Shown: piece by piece, positions 17,901-27,111 of the stretch
Position numbering within the stretch: the stretch's first letter is position 1
How the letters are laid out: every line of letters begins with the position of its first letter
Assembly (NCBI GenBank): GCA_016707705.1
Contig: JADJHD010000031.1
Coordinates: forward strand, 33,286-97,285
Direction of reading: 5' to 3'
Length of the DNA stretch: 64,000 nt
Source of the DNA: Bacteroidales bacterium
Lineage (GTDB): Bacteria; Bacteroidota; Bacteroidia; Bacteroidales; UBA4417
Position numbers and translations under genes: made by a program
Notes under the pieces: generated by a model
Databases searched by the model: none
Told to the model about the DNA's origin: nothing
Seen by the model: only the letters and a program-made list of their open reading frames with translations

Positions 17901-20057
17901 TTAAAGGAGAGGACTTACAACCTCAATAACTTCCGGAAGATCCATTCCCAGATCTTTCAGGTGTTCGAGTGTAGGCACTCCGTTGGGTGTCCAGCCACGG
18001 CGTTTGTAAACAGCATCCAGCAGTTGCTCATAGCGGTTTTCCCTGTACTTGCGGGTGGCGGCCATTTTTTCCTGCAGGCTCATATTTGTTGGGTCGATGT
18101 TCTGAAGTTCCATCAGCTGCTTGTCATATCTTTCCTGGCGGCTGAGATATTCTTCCTCAGTTACTGGTCCACAGGCGCGGTATGGCTGTGCATCATGCTT
18201 GCGGAGTCCCTTGCCCATGCGAATATTGAACACACGCTGGAAATTGTAAACCCGCTCGCTCTGACGAATCATGGCTTTCTTGTCGAATTCTTCAATACCT
18301 GTTACGGCTTTGTAAATGGTAACGTAGTTGTCAACATGTTCAGGGACCTTTGCGGGTTCATCAGTTTGTGCATTGTCCTCAGGTTCAACGTCGTTCCATG
18401 GCAATTTGCACAATCCCTGCAGTCCGAACCAGGTACGGAACATTGGGAAATAATGCAGTGCTTCAGCTTTCTTCTCAAAGGTTGGAATCTGGTTGTTTAC
18501 CATATCCATGAAGATCAGCCAGGCTTCATCATGCTGAGGACCTTTATTGGTCATTGCATAACCACCCTGCTGAGCCAGTGATTCCTTTGAAACATACTGT
18601 GAATACTCAAGTCCCTTGTTTTCCATTCCGATGTCTTGCATGAAGGCAGCATCTCCCCATCCCTGGGCAGCGAAATATTCCTTCATTTTCTTAACACCTT
18701 GTCCGGCAATTACGCCAAAGCCTTCTCCCTTCGCAACCTGATGCAGAAGTTCCATTGCTGTATCAGCGTTGCCGAAATTCAGTTTCAGGCCACCGGTTCT
18801 TTCTTCGTTCAGGATACCATTTTCGAAGCATTCCATAACAAAACCCAGAATGGTTCCCCAGGAAATGGTGCATATGCCGTAGGTATCGCAGTAGAAATTG
18901 GATTCAATGGTGAAATCAGGATTGAAGATACCGGCAATGGAGCCCAGTGATGAAGTTGATTCATATTCCGGTCCGTCGACTATAACCCTGCTGTCCTTGT
19001 ATGGACCTGAGCGGAGTAGGTAATTGTCGACACCCTTGGCACATGACATATTGCAGCCAATCCAGCAGCCGTCAGGTACTCCCTGGGTGAAATAGGACTT
19101 CCATACCTCCCCATTGATTTTATGGGTATCAGGATGCTTACCGAACTTGAAATTATTTACAGGTAGCAGGTCATAGTCATCCATAACATGGGTAAGGTGG
19201 GCGGTACCCTTGCTGCGCATTTCGCATTGCTTGTCGTCAAGCTCGCGCATTTCCTTATTGAAACGTTTACCTCTTTCCATGATGGCTTCGAGGTTCACGA
19301 CATTATTCCTGTTTCCGGTTACTCCTTTTGAATGGGCAACAATGGCCTTGATCTTTTTATCCCTGAGAACGGTTCCGATTCCACCTCTTCCGGCTTGTTT
19401 CAGCCTCACGAGTTTGCGGCGCATATCAAAGAAGCTGAAATTGAGCATTCCGATCAGTGAATGGTCGGCTGCTGTACCGGCAGAAACAACGGCAACATTT
19501 ACCCTGTCCTTTTCATGCAATGCAAGGGTCTCGGTAAGGTATTCAGCGAGAAGATGGCTGTCGGCGGCTTCATCAGAAGCTTCGTATATCTCAATAACTT
19601 CACGGGTTTCATCAACGAGGATGATTACATCCTTATCTGCCTTTCCCTGTATTTCAAGGGAGTCGAATCCTGCAAATTTCAGGAAAGGTCCAAAGTATCC
19701 GCCTACATTGCTGTCGACGGGAATATCAGTCTGAGGTGATAGGGTAACAACAAGTGATTTTCCGGTTCCGCTATACTGTGTAATACCGCAGATGGGCCCC
19801 ATGCTGATTACTATCTCATTTTCGGGATCGTTCCAGCGGGTGGTAGGTTTGGTTGCATCCCAGAGAAGCCTGAGGCCAAAGCCCTTGCCTCCGGTGAACT
19901 TTTGCTTCATCTCCGGACTTACCGGTTTTTCCTTAATGTTGCCATCCCCAACGTTTACGTAGAGGGTCCTGTTGTTGTAGCCCTTGTCGATGGGAGCCCA
20001 GTTATACTTGTATGAGTATAAAAGTTTGTGCTTTTCGGTGAATGCTTCAAAACTCAT
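17901..20057 (-). CDS. Tungsten-containing aldehyde:ferredoxin oxidoreductase family protein
   Basis: A 718-residue cytoplasmic enzyme of the AOR family, which oxidises aldehydes to acids with ferredoxin, using a tungsten (or molybdenum) bis-pyranopterin and a [4Fe-4S] cluster. The N-terminal AOR domain shows GGKGFGLRLLWDA and GPICGITQYSGTGKSL. Cluster cysteines are C331, C335 and C339 in GCWIGCNMSC, with the fourth probably C550 in GLCKLPW. A Cys-x3-Cys-x3-Cys spacing replaces the more common Cys-x2-Cys-x3-Cys. The C-terminal ~100 residues (YRACGPVTEEEYLSRQERYD...) extend beyond the short archaeal AORs. It is transcribed from its own strong promoter and is divergent from ThiF/ThiS-like genes that may help build its cofactor. 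The true substrate is unknown. Confidence 0.88.
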   Translation of the reverse strand: MSFEAFTEKHKLLYSYKYNWAPIDKGYNNRTLYVNVGDGNIKEKPVSPEMKQKFTGGKGFGLRLLWDATKPTTRWNDPENEIVISMGPICGITQYSGTGKSLVVTLSPQTDIPVDSNVGGYFGPFLKFAGFDSLEIQGKADKDVIILVDETREVIEIYEASDEAADSHLLAEYLTETLALHEKDRVNVAVVSAGTAADHSLIGMLNFSFFDMRRKLVRLKQAGRGGIGTVLRDKKIKAIVAHSKGVTGNRNNVVNLEAIMERGKRFNKEMRELDDKQCEMRSKGTAHLTHVMDDYDLLPVNNFKFGKHPDTHKINGEVWKSYFTQGVPDGCWIGCNMSCAKGVDNYLLRSGPYKDSRVIVDGPEYESTSSLGSIAGIFNPDFTIESNFYCDTYGICTISWGTILGFVMECFENGILNEERTGGLKLNFGNADTAMELLHQVAKGEGFGVIAGQGVKKMKEYFAAQGWGDAAFMQDIGMENKGLEYSQYVSKESLAQQGGYAMTNKGPQHDEAWLIFMDMVNNQIPTFEKKAEALHYFPMFRTWFGLQGLCKLPWNDVEPEDNAQTDEPAKVPEHVDNYVTIYKAVTGIEEFDKKAMIRQSERVYNFQRVFNIRMGKGLRKHDAQPYRACGPVTEEEYLSRQERYDKQLMELQNIDPTNMSLQEKMAATRKYRENRYEQLLDAVYKRRGWTPNGVPTLEHLKDLGMDLPEVIEVVSPLL

Positions 20058-20091
20058 GGTTCAGATCGTTATTTAGCTGTGAATGGATTCA

Positions 20092-20121
20092 CAAAAGTAG
20101 AAAAAGGTCCTTACCATTCAA
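20092..20121 (-). promoter_or_regulatory. AOR promoter (TTG-N19-TACTTTTG)
   Basis: On the minus strand TTG, 19 bases, then TACTTTTG (20092-20099), about 35 bases before the AOR ATG. Both boxes and the spacing match the Bacteroidetes consensus. Confidence 0.65.
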
Positions 20122-20331
20122 GGAAAAAATCAAGAAAAAAACGTTATGAAAATCTGTGCAACTCGTTATTTGTAAAGTATTTAGGTAATTAATGGAGAAT
20201 CAAGATTGTAGGATTCCACATAACATCATTCCAGACATTGAAACAGGCGAGAAATAGACTGAATTTTTATCCTGAAAAGGGGGCGGGACAATCTGTCAAC
20301 TGATTTTTGAGGCTCAACTTCTCTCTTCAGA

Positions 20332-20360
20332 TTGAGAAACTGAAAAGTGCATTATATTTG
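20332..20360 (+). promoter_or_regulatory. Promoter abutting the thiF-like start (TTG-N18-TATATTTG)
   Basis: TTG, 18 bases, TATATTTG (20353-20360). The ATG is at 20366, only five bases after the -7 box, so transcription would start at or next to the start codon. Confidence 0.6.
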
Positions 20361-20365
20361 TAGCG

Positions 20366-20974
20366 ATGACATTTGAAGAAATCAAGAAAATATTGGGAAG
20401 CAAGACCATTGGCATTGCCGGATGCGGAGGTCTTGGTTCCAACTGTGCCGCCGCATTGACCAGGGTGGGGGTTGGAGCTCTTGTAATTGCCGACTTCGAT
20501 GTTATTGTTGAGAGCAACCTGAACCGTCAATACTACTTTCATGATCAGATTGGCATGCTGAAGGTTTTTGCCCTCAAGCAGAATCTCCTTATGATTAATC
20601 CTCATGTGAAGGTGCATGCATTCGATATCAGGCTTTGCATTTCTGATATCGTTGAGATTTTCAGGGGCTGCGATGTGATTGTTGAAGCCTTTGATAAGGC
20701 AGAGATGAAGCATATGATTATTGATGCAGTTCATACTCATTTGCCTGAAAAGCATCTGGTCATGGGGATAGGAATGGCCGGTTGGGGTGATAACGATATC
20801 ATTCATTGTCGTAAATCTGACAAGCTGATTGTTTGCGGAGATGAATCCAATGAGGTATCTGATCAGAACCCGCCGCTTGCACCAAGGGTTGGAGTAGTTG
20901 CCAGCATGCAGGCTAATGCTGTACTTGAAATCCTGCTGGGCAAGAATCCCTTATCCAAATCTACCTACAACTGA
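20366..20974 (+). CDS. thiF: ThiF-family adenylyltransferase (E1-like), short form
   Basis: A 202-residue E1-like enzyme. GIAGCGGLGSNCAAAL (residues ~16-31) is the nucleotide-binding Gly-rich loop, and ADFDVIVESNLNRQYYF is the canonical E1 motif with the Arg that contacts ATP. It matches the short ThiF family 2, which lacks the zinc-binding cysteines of E. coli ThiF. It should adenylate the C-terminal Gly-Gly of a small sulfur carrier, most likely the ThiS-like protein encoded 30 bases downstream. It lies divergent from an AOR gene, so the carrier may feed sulfur either to thiamine thiazole or to pyranopterin; no other thiamine gene is nearby. No alternative in-frame start exists before the Gly-rich loop. 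Confidence 0.85.
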   Translation: MTFEEIKKILGSKTIGIAGCGGLGSNCAAALTRVGVGALVIADFDVIVESNLNRQYYFHDQIGMLKVFALKQNLLMINPHVKVHAFDIRLCISDIVEIFRGCDVIVEAFDKAEMKHMIIDAVHTHLPEKHLVMGIGMAGWGDNDIIHCRKSDKLIVCGDESNEVSDQNPPLAPRVGVVASMQANAVLEILLGKNPLSKSTYN

Positions 20975-21004
20975 GAAAGCTCAGTACTATCTGAATCTGC
21001 AATT

Positions 21005-21208
21005 ATGAAGTTAACCGTAAATAACCGCGAAGAAATTATTGACAGGGAATCCCTGAATATCACAGAATTGCTTGAAGAAAAGAAGTTTTCATTCAAGATG
21101 CTGGTTATTAAGGTAAATGGCCAATTGATCAAGAAGCCTGAATATAATTCCACTCAGTTGAAAGATGGGGATGACGTAATGGTCCTTCATCTTATCAGCG
21201 GAGGCTGA
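21005..21208 (+). CDS. ThiS/MoaD-like sulfur carrier protein
   Basis: A 67-residue ubiquitin-fold protein ending in ISGG, the Gly-Gly tail that is adenylated and then thiocarboxylated. MKLTVNNREE and the KDGDDVMVLHLISGG end fit ThiS; size alone does not separate ThiS from MoaD. It follows the thiF-like gene by 30 bases and is probably co-transcribed and charged by it. It carries sulfur for thiamine or for the molybdenum/tungsten cofactor. The divergent AOR gene favours a cofactor role, which is an inference. Confidence 0.82.
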   Translation: MKLTVNNREEIIDRESLNITELLEEKKFSFKMLVIKVNGQLIKKPEYNSTQLKDGDDVMVLHLISGG

Positions 21209-21232
21209 GAAGCATTCATTCCGAGGATGCTA

Positions 21233-23755
21233 TTATTCCTTAATTACAGCTGCTCTTCCCACTCTTCCTGAATCAAGTACAGTCGAAAACTGCATCCCTT
21301 TCCTGACAAGGGTTCCGCTTTTGTATAATGATGATTTCAGGGTAATTGCCTTTCCTTCCGAAGCATACCTTATCTGTAATCCCGGGAATTCTGTATTGGC
21401 GAGAATCTTGCCATCCTGTTCATGCAATCCCGGCAAGGGTATCCTGAATTTCCATCCCATTTTTTCCAGCATCGGCAGCTCTTTCTGTCCGAGCAAATTT
21501 GAAAAGAGATTAAACTCACTTATGAAAAGCTGTTCTCTTTTGGCAGAATCCAATTCAGTTTCCCATGAATCCTGAGCCGACCAGGCTTTGTCTGCTACTG
21601 CGAGCAATCGGGGGAGCAGCATATATTGGTAGCGCTCTGAATCAATGAGTGTTTCTCCCCACAGGCATCCTTCAATACCCTTGATTGAATTCCGGCCCCT
21701 GTCGCTGAGGTTTACATTATTCCGCTTTAAAAGTACCTTGCCAAGGGTATCTCCAAGTTTGCCAATGCCTGCACCGAAAGGAATGCTGTAAGGCGAGAAC
21801 TTATAAACATTGCGTGTATTGGAGAAATTTGCCCAATAGAATCCTGGTTCCTGCGGATCCTTGCTGTAGGCCATATCAATATACAATTGGGTGGCATTGG
21901 CCTGTATTACCGGTAAGCCGGCATTGGCAAGAGTATAACTGTTGTAGAGATCGCTTCCGTCCCATAGTGAGTTCCAACAATAGGACTGGATATTCCTGTC
22001 CTTCATTTCCTCATTGACGGTCTTTTCACCTCCAGCTAGTGGATGTGTGAATGAGATTTCTTCCCATCCGGCCATGCGGATATTCTTCAGAATCAGGATA
22101 TCATTCACCCTCTTGGCAAAATAGGAGGAAAGGCTTCTGAAAGTAGGATATTCGGGATGCAGATCCAGGAATTTCCTGCAAACTTCCGACTGTTCCCATG
22201 CTCCACCAGGGACTTCATCTCCGCCAATGTGCAGGGTGTTCAGTTTAAGCCCGGCATCCCTGTACATATTATCGATTTCGGAAATCACTTTCTTTAAAAA
22301 GGAGTAAACGCTTTCATTGCAGACGCAGATCACATTATCGTCATAACCCTGTGCCGAACTGTAGATTGATTTATCGAGGGTATCGCGAAGCAGATATTCC
22401 ATTGCTTCAGCAGGCTTGCCCAATGCCATGTATTTCCTGTATCTGTAATCCATGGCTTTCACTGCAGCCCTGGCATGTCCGGGCAAATCTATTTCAGGGA
22501 TAATCTCTATATGCCGCTCTGCCGCATAGCGCAGGATCTCGATAAAGCTGCTGCGGTTGTAAAAACCACTTCCGGAAGAAGCCCCGGTTTCGCGCAAGGG
22601 TCCGCTGCCATAGGCAGGATAGAGGTTCTCTGCTTCATTTGGACTATGTCCCCTGAATGAGCCATAGGAGGTTAGTTCCGGGATTCCATTGATTTCGAGT
22701 CTCCAGCCCTCATCATCGGTAAGGTGAAAATGAAACTTATTGAATTTGTAGAGTGCCAGCAAGTCGATGAGCTGCCTGATCTCTTCCTTTGTGCGGAAAT
22801 TTCTGGCTACATCCAGCATGAATCCCCTGTACCCGAATCTGGCTGAATCAGCCACTTCGAGGCATGGCAGATTGTTGCCGTTTGTCAGCAGCAAGGAATG
22901 AAAGCTTTGAATACCGTAAAAAATCCCTTCTGATCCGGAAGCCTGTATTCTAACTCCTTCAGGCTGTTTGATTGATAAGGCATATGCAGAAGCAGAACGA
23001 AATGCGTTTGGAACAATTTCAAGTGAAACTGAGGGTAAGCTTATTGCGGCCCTGGCAGAGCGATTCACATTAATTCCTGCTTCCTTGAGGTAAGCGGTTA
23101 GCATTGCTGACTCCGATCGCAGTTCAGCCGGGGCTGTCAGACTAATATCCTGAGGAAGGAAGAGTGATTGTCCGCTGTACTTCCATGATGCAGGCATTGG
23201 CAGAAAGGGGGGGAGTTCGCTGCCGGGAAGCAGGCTCAATTGTGCGTTTTCTGCAAACCTGTTTTCTGCGGTTTCCGGATACCTGTAATCAGAAGATGAG
23301 GTGAGGGTTTGTTTCGGGTCGGAGATTGGCTTTATATCAATTTCAGAGGCAACAGCTTTGCCATTCTCAACAAAATATCCGCCATTGGGGAAGTCTGACG
23401 CCTGAATAGTCCAATGCCTTGATACCATCCTGACCTTTAGATTTTTTCCGGCTGCAATATTGGGAAAACGTTCAGCCGGTTCCAGTACGAAGAAATTGCC
23501 ATTCAGTTGCCTGCATTTAAAATCACCCTTGACGCTATCACACACAACCGGCCTGATGAAATTAAAATAGAAGGATACATCTCCGCCTTTTATAGCAGTC
23601 TTACCATCATTTCTGAATTCAAATTCCGAGAGGGTAAGGCTTTTATCCTGATACTGATTTGAAAGAACCTTCCAGCTTACCTTCAGGTTCGCTACCTGAC
23701 TGAATCCTGAAAGGAAAAGGGTGAGGAATGCAAGGACAATGATGACTTGGCGCAT
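21233..23755 (-). CDS. Secreted beta-N-acetylhexosaminidase (GH20)
   Basis: An 840-residue enzyme that removes terminal GlcNAc or GalNAc. After the signal peptide (ending SGFSQ) comes a ~130-residue N-terminal beta domain (chitobiase-like), then a GH20b-like domain (PFLPMPASWKYSGQSLFLP), then the TIM barrel with GYRGFMLDVARNFR, FHFHLTDDEGWRLEI, and the catalytic Asp-Glu in LHIGGDEVPGGAW. A C-terminal Trp motif (YCWNSLWDG) and GCLWGE complete the site. Start: the longest frame begins with a TTG at 23872, but a promoter (TTG-N18-TATCTTTG, ending 23771) lies inside it, so ATG at 23755 is preferred, with 23764 as the alternative. It could serve glycan harvest or peptidoglycan recycling. Confidence 0.92.
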   Translation of the reverse strand: MRQVIIVLAFLTLFLSGFSQVANLKVSWKVLSNQYQDKSLTLSEFEFRNDGKTAIKGGDVSFYFNFIRPVVCDSVKGDFKCRQLNGNFFVLEPAERFPNIAAGKNLKVRMVSRHWTIQASDFPNGGYFVENGKAVASEIDIKPISDPKQTLTSSSDYRYPETAENRFAENAQLSLLPGSELPPFLPMPASWKYSGQSLFLPQDISLTAPAELRSESAMLTAYLKEAGINVNRSARAAISLPSVSLEIVPNAFRSASAYALSIKQPEGVRIQASGSEGIFYGIQSFHSLLLTNGNNLPCLEVADSARFGYRGFMLDVARNFRTKEEIRQLIDLLALYKFNKFHFHLTDDEGWRLEINGIPELTSYGSFRGHSPNEAENLYPAYGSGPLRETGASSGSGFYNRSSFIEILRYAAERHIEIIPEIDLPGHARAAVKAMDYRYRKYMALGKPAEAMEYLLRDTLDKSIYSSAQGYDDNVICVCNESVYSFLKKVISEIDNMYRDAGLKLNTLHIGGDEVPGGAWEQSEVCRKFLDLHPEYPTFRSLSSYFAKRVNDILILKNIRMAGWEEISFTHPLAGGEKTVNEEMKDRNIQSYCWNSLWDGSDLYNSYTLANAGLPVIQANATQLYIDMAYSKDPQEPGFYWANFSNTRNVYKFSPYSIPFGAGIGKLGDTLGKVLLKRNNVNLSDRGRNSIKGIEGCLWGETLIDSERYQYMLLPRLLAVADKAWSAQDSWETELDSAKREQLFISEFNLFSNLLGQKELPMLEKMGWKFRIPLPGLHEQDGKILANTEFPGLQIRYASEGKAITLKSSLYKSGTLVRKGMQFSTVLDSGRVGRAAVIKE

Positions 23756-23770
23756 GGAAAACATTTTCGA

Positions 23771-23799
23771 CAAAGATACAGGAATCGGAAGGAATGCAA
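23771..23799 (-). promoter_or_regulatory. Promoter of the GH20 gene (TTG-N18-TATCTTTG)
   Basis: Well-spaced -33 and -7 boxes on the minus strand, with the -7 box at 23771-23778. The ATG at 23755 follows by 15 bases. Confidence 0.6.
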
Positions 23800-23931
23800 C
23801 AGCAGCCTGCCATGCATATCTATAACAACAAAATGATAAGGGGAATACAATCAGGAATCCTGATTTCCGCAAAGCAAAATTTCAGAAATGAGAATACGTA
23901 AACGCAGCCGTAATCAATCAGACTGTCTGGC

Positions 23932-26772
23932 TTAATCCTTTATATACTTGAGGATTAGTCCGAACATGGTCTTTTTATCAACCGGCTTGGTAAGGAAGTC
24001 ATTGAAACCTGCCTCGTCAAACTTCTTGAGATCTTCTTGTGAGCTATAGGCTGTAAGAGCAATTACAGGCAAATCGGGCATAAACTTTCTGATGCCAGCA
24101 GTTGCTTCGTACCCATCCATCACAGGCATTTGTATATCCATGAGTACCAGGTCAATGTCAGGATTTTCCATGCACAGTTTTACTGCCTGGGTACCATCCT
24201 CGGCATAAAGAACTTCGGCATTAGTGCGGGATAACATGTAATTGATCAGTCGGAAATTGGCATATATATCTTCGGCAACCAGAAGTTTCCTGTTACTGAA
24301 ATCGAAATCGAGTGTGGTGGGTTTTGGAGTTTCCATGTTGGATGAGTAGCCTTCCCAGATTTTAATAGGCAATGAGAAATAAAAAGTAGCACCGCTTCCG
24401 GTTTCAGATTCGAGCCAGATCTTTCCTCCCATGAGTTCAACAATACCCTTGGAGATGGAAAGGCCGAGGCCTGTTCCTCCGTAAAGTCTTGTATAACTTT
24501 CTTCTTCCTGGCGGAAGCGTTCGAAAATAATGTGCTGTTTATCCTTTGCGATTCCTTTTCCGGTATCCTTTACATAAAAGATAATCTTATCTTCATCTGA
24601 ATAGTAACCCGTCTTGATATAGCCTGCATTGGTGAATTTCAATGCATTTCCGACGAGGTTCAATAAGACCTGCTTCAAGCGGACCTCATCACAGAGTATG
24701 CTGCAATTGTCGTCGGCAAAGCCTTTCTCCAGCAGCATTTCAACCTGATGCTTGCCCAGGTTCTTCTTCTCAACTTCCGTAGTCATTTGAATGCTTTCAA
24801 GCAACTTGTTCAGGTTAAGTTGAGTGGGATTAATGCTTAGCTGGTTGCTTTCAATCTTTGCAAAGTCAATAATATCATTGATAATGGTAAGCAGTTGCTT
24901 TCCGCTATTGCGGATGATGGAGATGAAATCATGTCTTTGTTCCGGACCAAGATCCTCATCGTCAAGAAGTTCAGAGAATCCCACGATGCTGTTCATCGGG
25001 GAGCGGATCTCATGCGACATATTCGCGAGGAATGCAGATTTCAGGCGTTCAGATTCTTCTGCCTTCTTTCGGGCAGCTATAATGGTTTCTTCATTCTTTT
25101 TGCGTTCAGTGATATCTCTGGCAGTAGCAATCACAACTTCCTCCCCGAAATATATACCCTTGCTGCAGATTACATCCTTTGGAAAAACTTCGCCATTCTT
25201 TCGCAGTCCCCAGAATTCAAAATGCTCAGTAATGCCATTATTGAAGGTATTCATTACCATTTCGCCAACCTGTTCCAGGTCGTTCATTTCAGGTGCTGAG
25301 ACAAATTCCACAGGCTGCATGTAAAATTCCTCGCGGCTGTATCCATACATTTTAACTGCACCTTCATTGATATCAATAAATTTACAGTCCTTGTTCAGAA
25401 TATAAATCGATTCGCTTACAGTATTCAGGATTCCACGATAGCTTTTCTCGCTCAGCTGAAGGTTTTCTTCCTGCTGCTTGCGGTTGGAAATATCCCTTGT
25501 AGTTGAAAGTACGCAGGTTACTCCATTAATCTCGATGAAGCGGGCTGACATCAAACCATATCTGACTGAACCGTCCTTCATCCGGAACTGGGCTTCCATG
25601 CCTGTGATTTCACCTCTCTCCTTCAGGACTTTGATCATTTTATCACGATCCTCATCATGCACCCAAAGCTTTACACCTTCACTTGTGGAGGATTTTCCAA
25701 TAACTTCTTCTGCCGAATATCCGGTTATATTGGTAAATCCTTCATTAATATCAATATAAACACCATCAGAGGCCCTGTTGATATTGATGGAGTCCGGACT
25801 CGTACGGAATGCTTCAGAGAATTTCTTTTCACTGATTTTCAGGACATCCTCAAGATGCTTCCTTTCAGTAATATCCCTGATGAATGTTTGATAACTTCGA
25901 TCAGGCATCATCTTAGAGTTCATCTCCACCGGTACAATTACCCCATCCTTACGGGTTAGGAAACGCTCACTCCTCACTATCAGGCCGGCTTTGAGCATTT
26001 CATACTGCCAGGGAACGCGTTTTCGTTCTTCTTCCGAAAACAATATGTTGATATTCTGACCAATGAGCTCCTTGCTGCGGTATCCGCTCAACTCAAAGGC
26101 GCGCTTGTTTGCATGAATAATACTGCCTTCAGGATCGCCCAGCAGAATGGCATCAACGCCAAGGTCGAAAAGAGTTTCCAACTGTCCTTCATTTCTGTAA
26201 AGCAGGTCCTCAGCCCTCTTCTGATCGTTGATGTCAATTAATACAGCATTGCAGAAGCTGGATTTTGAGAGGCAGATTCCCTCCATCCTGACATGGAAAG
26301 AAGGTGAATGCTTAAGCTCAAGAGTGAGTTCACAGCTTTCCTTTCCAACGCATTCATATACTTTGATTAAGAATTTCCTGAAAACCGGAATAGAATCTGT
26401 TTTCAGGAATGTTTCCAGGTTCTTCCCGGGTAAGGTAGACAAATCTGTTTCCAATATCCCCGCTGCACAAAGGTTAGCTTGCGCAATTACTCCCACCTTA
26501 TCAAAGGAAAGGTGAGAAACAGGTGCAAAATTGAACAAATCAGCATACAAGTTCAAATTCTCCATTGAATCTCCGACAGCTAACTGTGATGCAATTATGT
26601 GCTTGGCGGAATCGGAGTCACCAGGTTTAGTTTCAGATGCCTCAATGTTAAATTTTGCGCCCGGATTGGTTCCCGGCTTGTTTGAAAATGACGGATTCTC
26701 CTCAAATGCATCCGGCAAGTTCTCCATTTCTTGATTCATAAAATTAATATTGTGGTCAAAACAATAAATCAT
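23932..26772 (-). CDS. Hybrid sensor histidine kinase with several PAS domains and a receiver
   Basis: A 946-residue soluble hybrid kinase with no transmembrane helix. In order: about four PAS domains (residues ~80-190, 205-315, 325-440, 450-575), several ending in the DITERK-type PAC motif; a HisKA dimerisation domain with the phospho-accepting His in NMSHEIRSPMNSI; an ATPase domain with NLVGNALKF (N box), DTGKGIA (G1) and GGTGLGLSIS (G2); and a C-terminal receiver with the phospho-Asp in LVLMDIQMP and Lys in LTKPV. No output regulator is next to it. ATG at 26772 gives the full length; ATG at 26739 (MNQEMENL) is an equally good start. Confidence 0.9.
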   Translation of the reverse strand: MIYCFDHNINFMNQEMENLPDAFEENPSFSNKPGTNPGAKFNIEASETKPGDSDSAKHIIASQLAVGDSMENLNLYADLFNFAPVSHLSFDKVGVIAQANLCAAGILETDLSTLPGKNLETFLKTDSIPVFRKFLIKVYECVGKESCELTLELKHSPSFHVRMEGICLSKSSFCNAVLIDINDQKRAEDLLYRNEGQLETLFDLGVDAILLGDPEGSIIHANKRAFELSGYRSKELIGQNINILFSEEERKRVPWQYEMLKAGLIVRSERFLTRKDGVIVPVEMNSKMMPDRSYQTFIRDITERKHLEDVLKISEKKFSEAFRTSPDSININRASDGVYIDINEGFTNITGYSAEEVIGKSSTSEGVKLWVHDEDRDKMIKVLKERGEITGMEAQFRMKDGSVRYGLMSARFIEINGVTCVLSTTRDISNRKQQEENLQLSEKSYRGILNTVSESIYILNKDCKFIDINEGAVKMYGYSREEFYMQPVEFVSAPEMNDLEQVGEMVMNTFNNGITEHFEFWGLRKNGEVFPKDVICSKGIYFGEEVVIATARDITERKKNEETIIAARKKAEESERLKSAFLANMSHEIRSPMNSIVGFSELLDDEDLGPEQRHDFISIIRNSGKQLLTIINDIIDFAKIESNQLSINPTQLNLNKLLESIQMTTEVEKKNLGKHQVEMLLEKGFADDNCSILCDEVRLKQVLLNLVGNALKFTNAGYIKTGYYSDEDKIIFYVKDTGKGIAKDKQHIIFERFRQEEESYTRLYGGTGLGLSISKGIVELMGGKIWLESETGSGATFYFSLPIKIWEGYSSNMETPKPTTLDFDFSNRKLLVAEDIYANFRLINYMLSRTNAEVLYAEDGTQAVKLCMENPDIDLVLMDIQMPVMDGYEATAGIRKFMPDLPVIALTAYSSQEDLKKFDEAGFNDFLTKPVDKKTMFGLILKYIKD

Positions 26773-27111
26773 CCATCAATTGAATCTCATTGCAGAGATT
26801 CAACCTTCGGGATGAAAATTTCAAAACGATGCTCAATCAGAATCTGTGATTCAGATCAAACATCTGCAATGCTAAATCTCAGCCAATATCAATAAACATC
26901 TAACAGCTGTGATTCAGGAAGTACGGAAATTATAAGTATGGACGAGTCACTCTGCTTGAGACCAAAAATAGAAAATATACAATTCAATTGAGCATTAGGG
27001 TAATAAATAAAAATATTCACAAACTTTTTAAACTTTCGCAAGAAAATATTTGAGTAAATAGTTACCTGAATATGATGTTCCCTGATATTGTTTGACCAAG
27101 GAGCTTCCAGA
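26773..27111. other. AT-rich intergenic region between folC and the hybrid kinase
   Basis: About 340 bases with no credible ORF. One TATTTTTG -7-like box lies on the minus strand at 26963-26970, without a well-spaced -33 element. If used, it would give the kinase a leader of about 190 bases. Nothing else recognised. Confidence 0.3.

Larger units (their letters stand above)
20058..20365. other. 308-bp divergent promoter region between AOR and thiF-like genes
   Basis: No gene. It holds the minus-strand AOR promoter (20092-20121) and the plus-strand thiF-like promoter ending at 20360. The middle (about 20130-20320) is AT-rich with no palindrome that stands out. Confidence 0.5.

Noticed and set aside
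17868..18581. 237-residue plus-strand ORF opposite the AOR gene
   Set aside because: Antisense shadow of conserved AOR sequence; no start context or family match.
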